6,852 bases of DNA from Clostridia bacterium. GTDB lineage: Bacteria > Bacillota > Clostridia > RGIG8785. Shown here one piece after another: positions 4,759-6,852 of this stretch (the first letter of the stretch is position 1; each line of letters opens with the position of its first letter). The stretch spans positions 1 through 6,852 of the forward strand of contig JAGAUM010000107.1 of the NCBI GenBank assembly GCA_017620795.1, written 5' to 3'. The translations under genes and the position numbers were made by a program. Below the pieces are notes generated by a model, which was given only the letters and a program-made list of their open reading frames with translations, did not search any database and was not told the DNA's origin.

Positions 4759-6846
4759 ATGATTAACGTACCTGAAATTTTTGGCACATTAGTGTTTGAC
4801 AGTAAGGTTATGCAAGAGCGGTTGCCCAAAGAGGTCTATCAGGCATTAAAGGACACAGTTCGCAACTCCGCGCCGTTGGACAGTTCCCTTGCAACCACCA
4901 TCGCCAATGCCATGAAGGACTGGGCAATCGAGTTGGGCGCTACCCACTATACTCACTGGTTCCAGCCCATGACCGGCATCACCGCCGAAAAGCATGACAG
5001 TTTTATGACACCGTTGAAAAACGGAACAGCGATTATGGAGTTTTCGGGCAAAGAGCTGATTAAAGGCGAGCCTGATGCCTCCTCGTTCCCTTCCGGCGGT
5101 TTGCGCGCGACCTTCGAGGCACGCGGATACACTGCTTGGGATCCATCCTCTTACGCATTTGTAAAGGATTCCACTTTGTACATCCCCACCGTCTTTTGCT
5201 CCTTTAACGGTGAAGCGTTGGATAAAAAAACCCCCTTACTGCGGTCTTTAGATACTGTCAGTAAAGAGGCGGTTCGCATCTTAAAGCTTTTTGGCAAAGA
5301 CGTGCATCGGGTTATTCCACAAGTCGGTGCCGAGCAGGAATACTTCCTGGTCGACCGCAAATTATATGACCGCAGAAAAGACCTGATTTTTACCGGTCGC
5401 ACCCTGCTTGGTGCAAAACCGCCTAAAGGTCAGGAAATGGACGACCATTATTTCGGCAGTATCAAAACCCGTGTTGCCAACTATATGCGTGATTTGGATG
5501 TAGAGCTTTGGAAATTAGGTGTCTCTGCCAAAACCAAGCATAACGAAGCTGCCCCCGCTCAGCACGAGTTGGCGCCCATCTTCAACAGTGCCAACATGGC
5601 TGCCGACCACAATCAATTGGTCATGGAGACCATGAAGCGTGTAGCAGAAAAGCACGATCTGGTTTGTCTGCTCCACGAGAAACCCTTTGCAGGGGTCAAC
5701 GGTTCAGGCAAGCACAACAACTGGTCTTTGGCACCTGAAACAGGCGAAAACCTGTTAAAGCCTGGTGCATCCCCTCAAGAGAACGCGCAGTTTCTGCTAT
5801 TCCTGTGTGCTGTTATCAAAGCCGTTGACGAGCACCAGGATCTGCTCCGCATCTGTGTATCGGGCGCAGGAAACGACCACCGTTTAGGTGGCGACGAAGC
5901 CCCCCCTGCCATTGTTTCTATTTTCTTGGGCGAAGAATTGACCGATATTTTAGAGGCTATTGAACGGGGTGAGTCCTATCAGGGCACGCACAAAAAGCAG
6001 TTGGAGATTGGTGTAGACTTGTTGCCCAAGTTCTCTCTCGACTCTACCGACCGCAACCGCACCTCGCCTTTTGCGTTTACGGGTAATAAGTTCGAGTTTA
6101 GAATGCCCGGTTCCTCTCTCTCCATTGCCGGTGTCAACATGGTGATCAATACCATCGTTGCCGATGCACTTCGTCAGTTTGCGGACCGCTTGGAAGGTGC
6201 TGATGATTTCCAAAAAGAGCTGAACAAGCTGATTCGAGAAACCATCACCAAGCATAAACGCATCATTTTCAACGGCAATAACTATTCCCAGGAATGGGTC
6301 AAAGAAGCCCAAAAACGTGGACTTTCCAACTTGCTTCGTACCCCCGACTGTGTTCCCCTTTACACGTCGGAAAAGAACGTTGCACTTTTCGAAGGGCACC
6401 ATGTTCTCTCCCGCGTGGAGTTAGAGGCACGTTGCGAGATTCTGTTAGAGAACTATGTCAAAACCCTGCGCATTGAAGCAAGAACGCTTCTCGAAATGGT
6501 AAAGCGCGACGTCCTGCCTGCAACCATTACTGCCGCTGACCGATTGGCGGTCGCCATCGAGCATAAAAAGCAGTTGGGTGCCGATTTGGATTATAGCATG
6601 GAATTAGCGTTGCTGAGAAACTTCACCAAGCTCAACAAGAATTTGTATGCTGAAGTTAGTAATCTGCAACGGGCGATGGAAAAGGCCAAAGAACAAGACG
6701 GCATCATCACTACTTCCCGATTCTATGCCGATCAGGTTGTTCCCACCATGGGTCGCATCCGCAAACTGGCGGACGAACTGGAAACCATTACTCCTTCCGA
6801 GTTGTGGCCCTTCCCCACTTACAGCGAGTTACTGTTCACCGTTTAA
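4759..6846 (+). CDS. glnN: Type III glutamine synthetase (GSIII)
   Basis: This cytoplasmic enzyme makes glutamine from glutamate, ammonium and ATP. At 695 residues it matches the large GSIII subunit (about 700 or more), far longer than GSI or GSII. The catalytic core carries GSIII motifs: VGAEQEYFLVD (189-199) for metal and glutamate binding, NEAAPAQHELAP (262-273), NGSGKHNNWSL (314-324) and DRNRTSPFAFTGNKFEFR (431-448). A long C-terminal helical region (about 480-695) ends in ELWPFPTYSELLFTV. The reading frame stays open upstream into asnA, but the ATG at 4759 gives the family's usual start, MINVPEIFG. Its ribosome site is weak (AAGTGGTG near 4747), unlike the GGAGG of its neighbours, so translation may be coupled to asnA. 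It is complete and ends with TAA 6 bases before the window edge; no terminator is visible. Confidence 0.96.
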   Translation: MINVPEIFGTLVFDSKVMQERLPKEVYQALKDTVRNSAPLDSSLATTIANAMKDWAIELGATHYTHWFQPMTGITAEKHDSFMTPLKNGTAIMEFSGKELIKGEPDASSFPSGGLRATFEARGYTAWDPSSYAFVKDSTLYIPTVFCSFNGEALDKKTPLLRSLDTVSKEAVRILKLFGKDVHRVIPQVGAEQEYFLVDRKLYDRRKDLIFTGRTLLGAKPPKGQEMDDHYFGSIKTRVANYMRDLDVELWKLGVSAKTKHNEAAPAQHELAPIFNSANMAADHNQLVMETMKRVAEKHDLVCLLHEKPFAGVNGSGKHNNWSLAPETGENLLKPGASPQENAQFLLFLCAVIKAVDEHQDLLRICVSGAGNDHRLGGDEAPPAIVSIFLGEELTDILEAIERGESYQGTHKKQLEIGVDLLPKFSLDSTDRNRTSPFAFTGNKFEFRMPGSSLSIAGVNMVINTIVADALRQFADRLEGADDFQKELNKLIRETITKHKRIIFNGNNYSQEWVKEAQKRGLSNLLRTPDCVPLYTSEKNVALFEGHHVLSRVELEARCEILLENYVKTLRIEARTLLEMVKRDVLPATITAADRLAVAIEHKKQLGADLDYSMELALLRNFTKLNKNLYAEVSNLQRAMEKAKEQDGIITTSRFYADQVVPTMGRIRKLADELETITPSELWPFPTYSELLFTV

Positions 6847-6852
6847 AAGCAC

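Noticed and set aside
1..6852. CRISPR arrays, insertion sequences, tRNA or rRNA genes, toxin-antitoxin or defence genes.
   Set aside because: I found no regularly spaced repeats, transposase-like frames, cloverleaf-type sequence or such proteins. All long frames are accounted for by metabolic enzymes and one regulator.

Overview
The window looks like chromosomal DNA of an anaerobic, moderate-GC Firmicute, most likely a gut or rumen clostridium. This is inferred from strong GGAGG-type ribosome binding sites, GTG starts in two of the five complete genes, perfect TTGACA-17-TATAAT promoters, and the pairing of AsnA with a type III glutamine synthetase. I cannot assign a genus from the sequence.

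Layout. The left half (1-3429) is transcribed leftward. It holds a DeoR-family regulator (2653-3429) followed by a tandem array of at least three Gfo/Idh/MocA-type NAD(P)-dependent oxidoreductases: 1504-2604, 296-1393, and the first 50 codons of a third at 1-150 that runs off the left edge. The two complete enzymes are about 70% identical by my hand alignment, and the third N-terminus matches its neighbour at about 78%. The right half (3735-6846) is transcribed rightward: asnA (aspartate-ammonia ligase), then after 16 bases a type III glutamine synthetase (glnN). Both enzymes capture ammonium into amide nitrogen.

The 305-base divergent spacer (3430-3734) is the most information-rich non-coding stretch. 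It has one perfect consensus promoter for each direction. A TTTCG(G)TTTTAAT direct repeat spaced 21 bp overlies the regulator promoter and is a likely autoregulatory operator. A compound palindrome abutting the asnA -35 box nearly matches the GlnR/TnrA consensus. A 35-bp imperfect palindrome lies roughly midway between the promoters.

Working model. The regulator senses a sugar or polyol metabolite, probably phosphorylated, and controls itself and the downstream dehydrogenase array, much as IolR controls IolG in Bacillus inositol catabolism. The asnA-glnN operon is separately controlled, probably by nitrogen status. Nothing here is an obvious defence or mobile system. The novelty lies in the dehydrogenase expansion and in the regulatory DNA.
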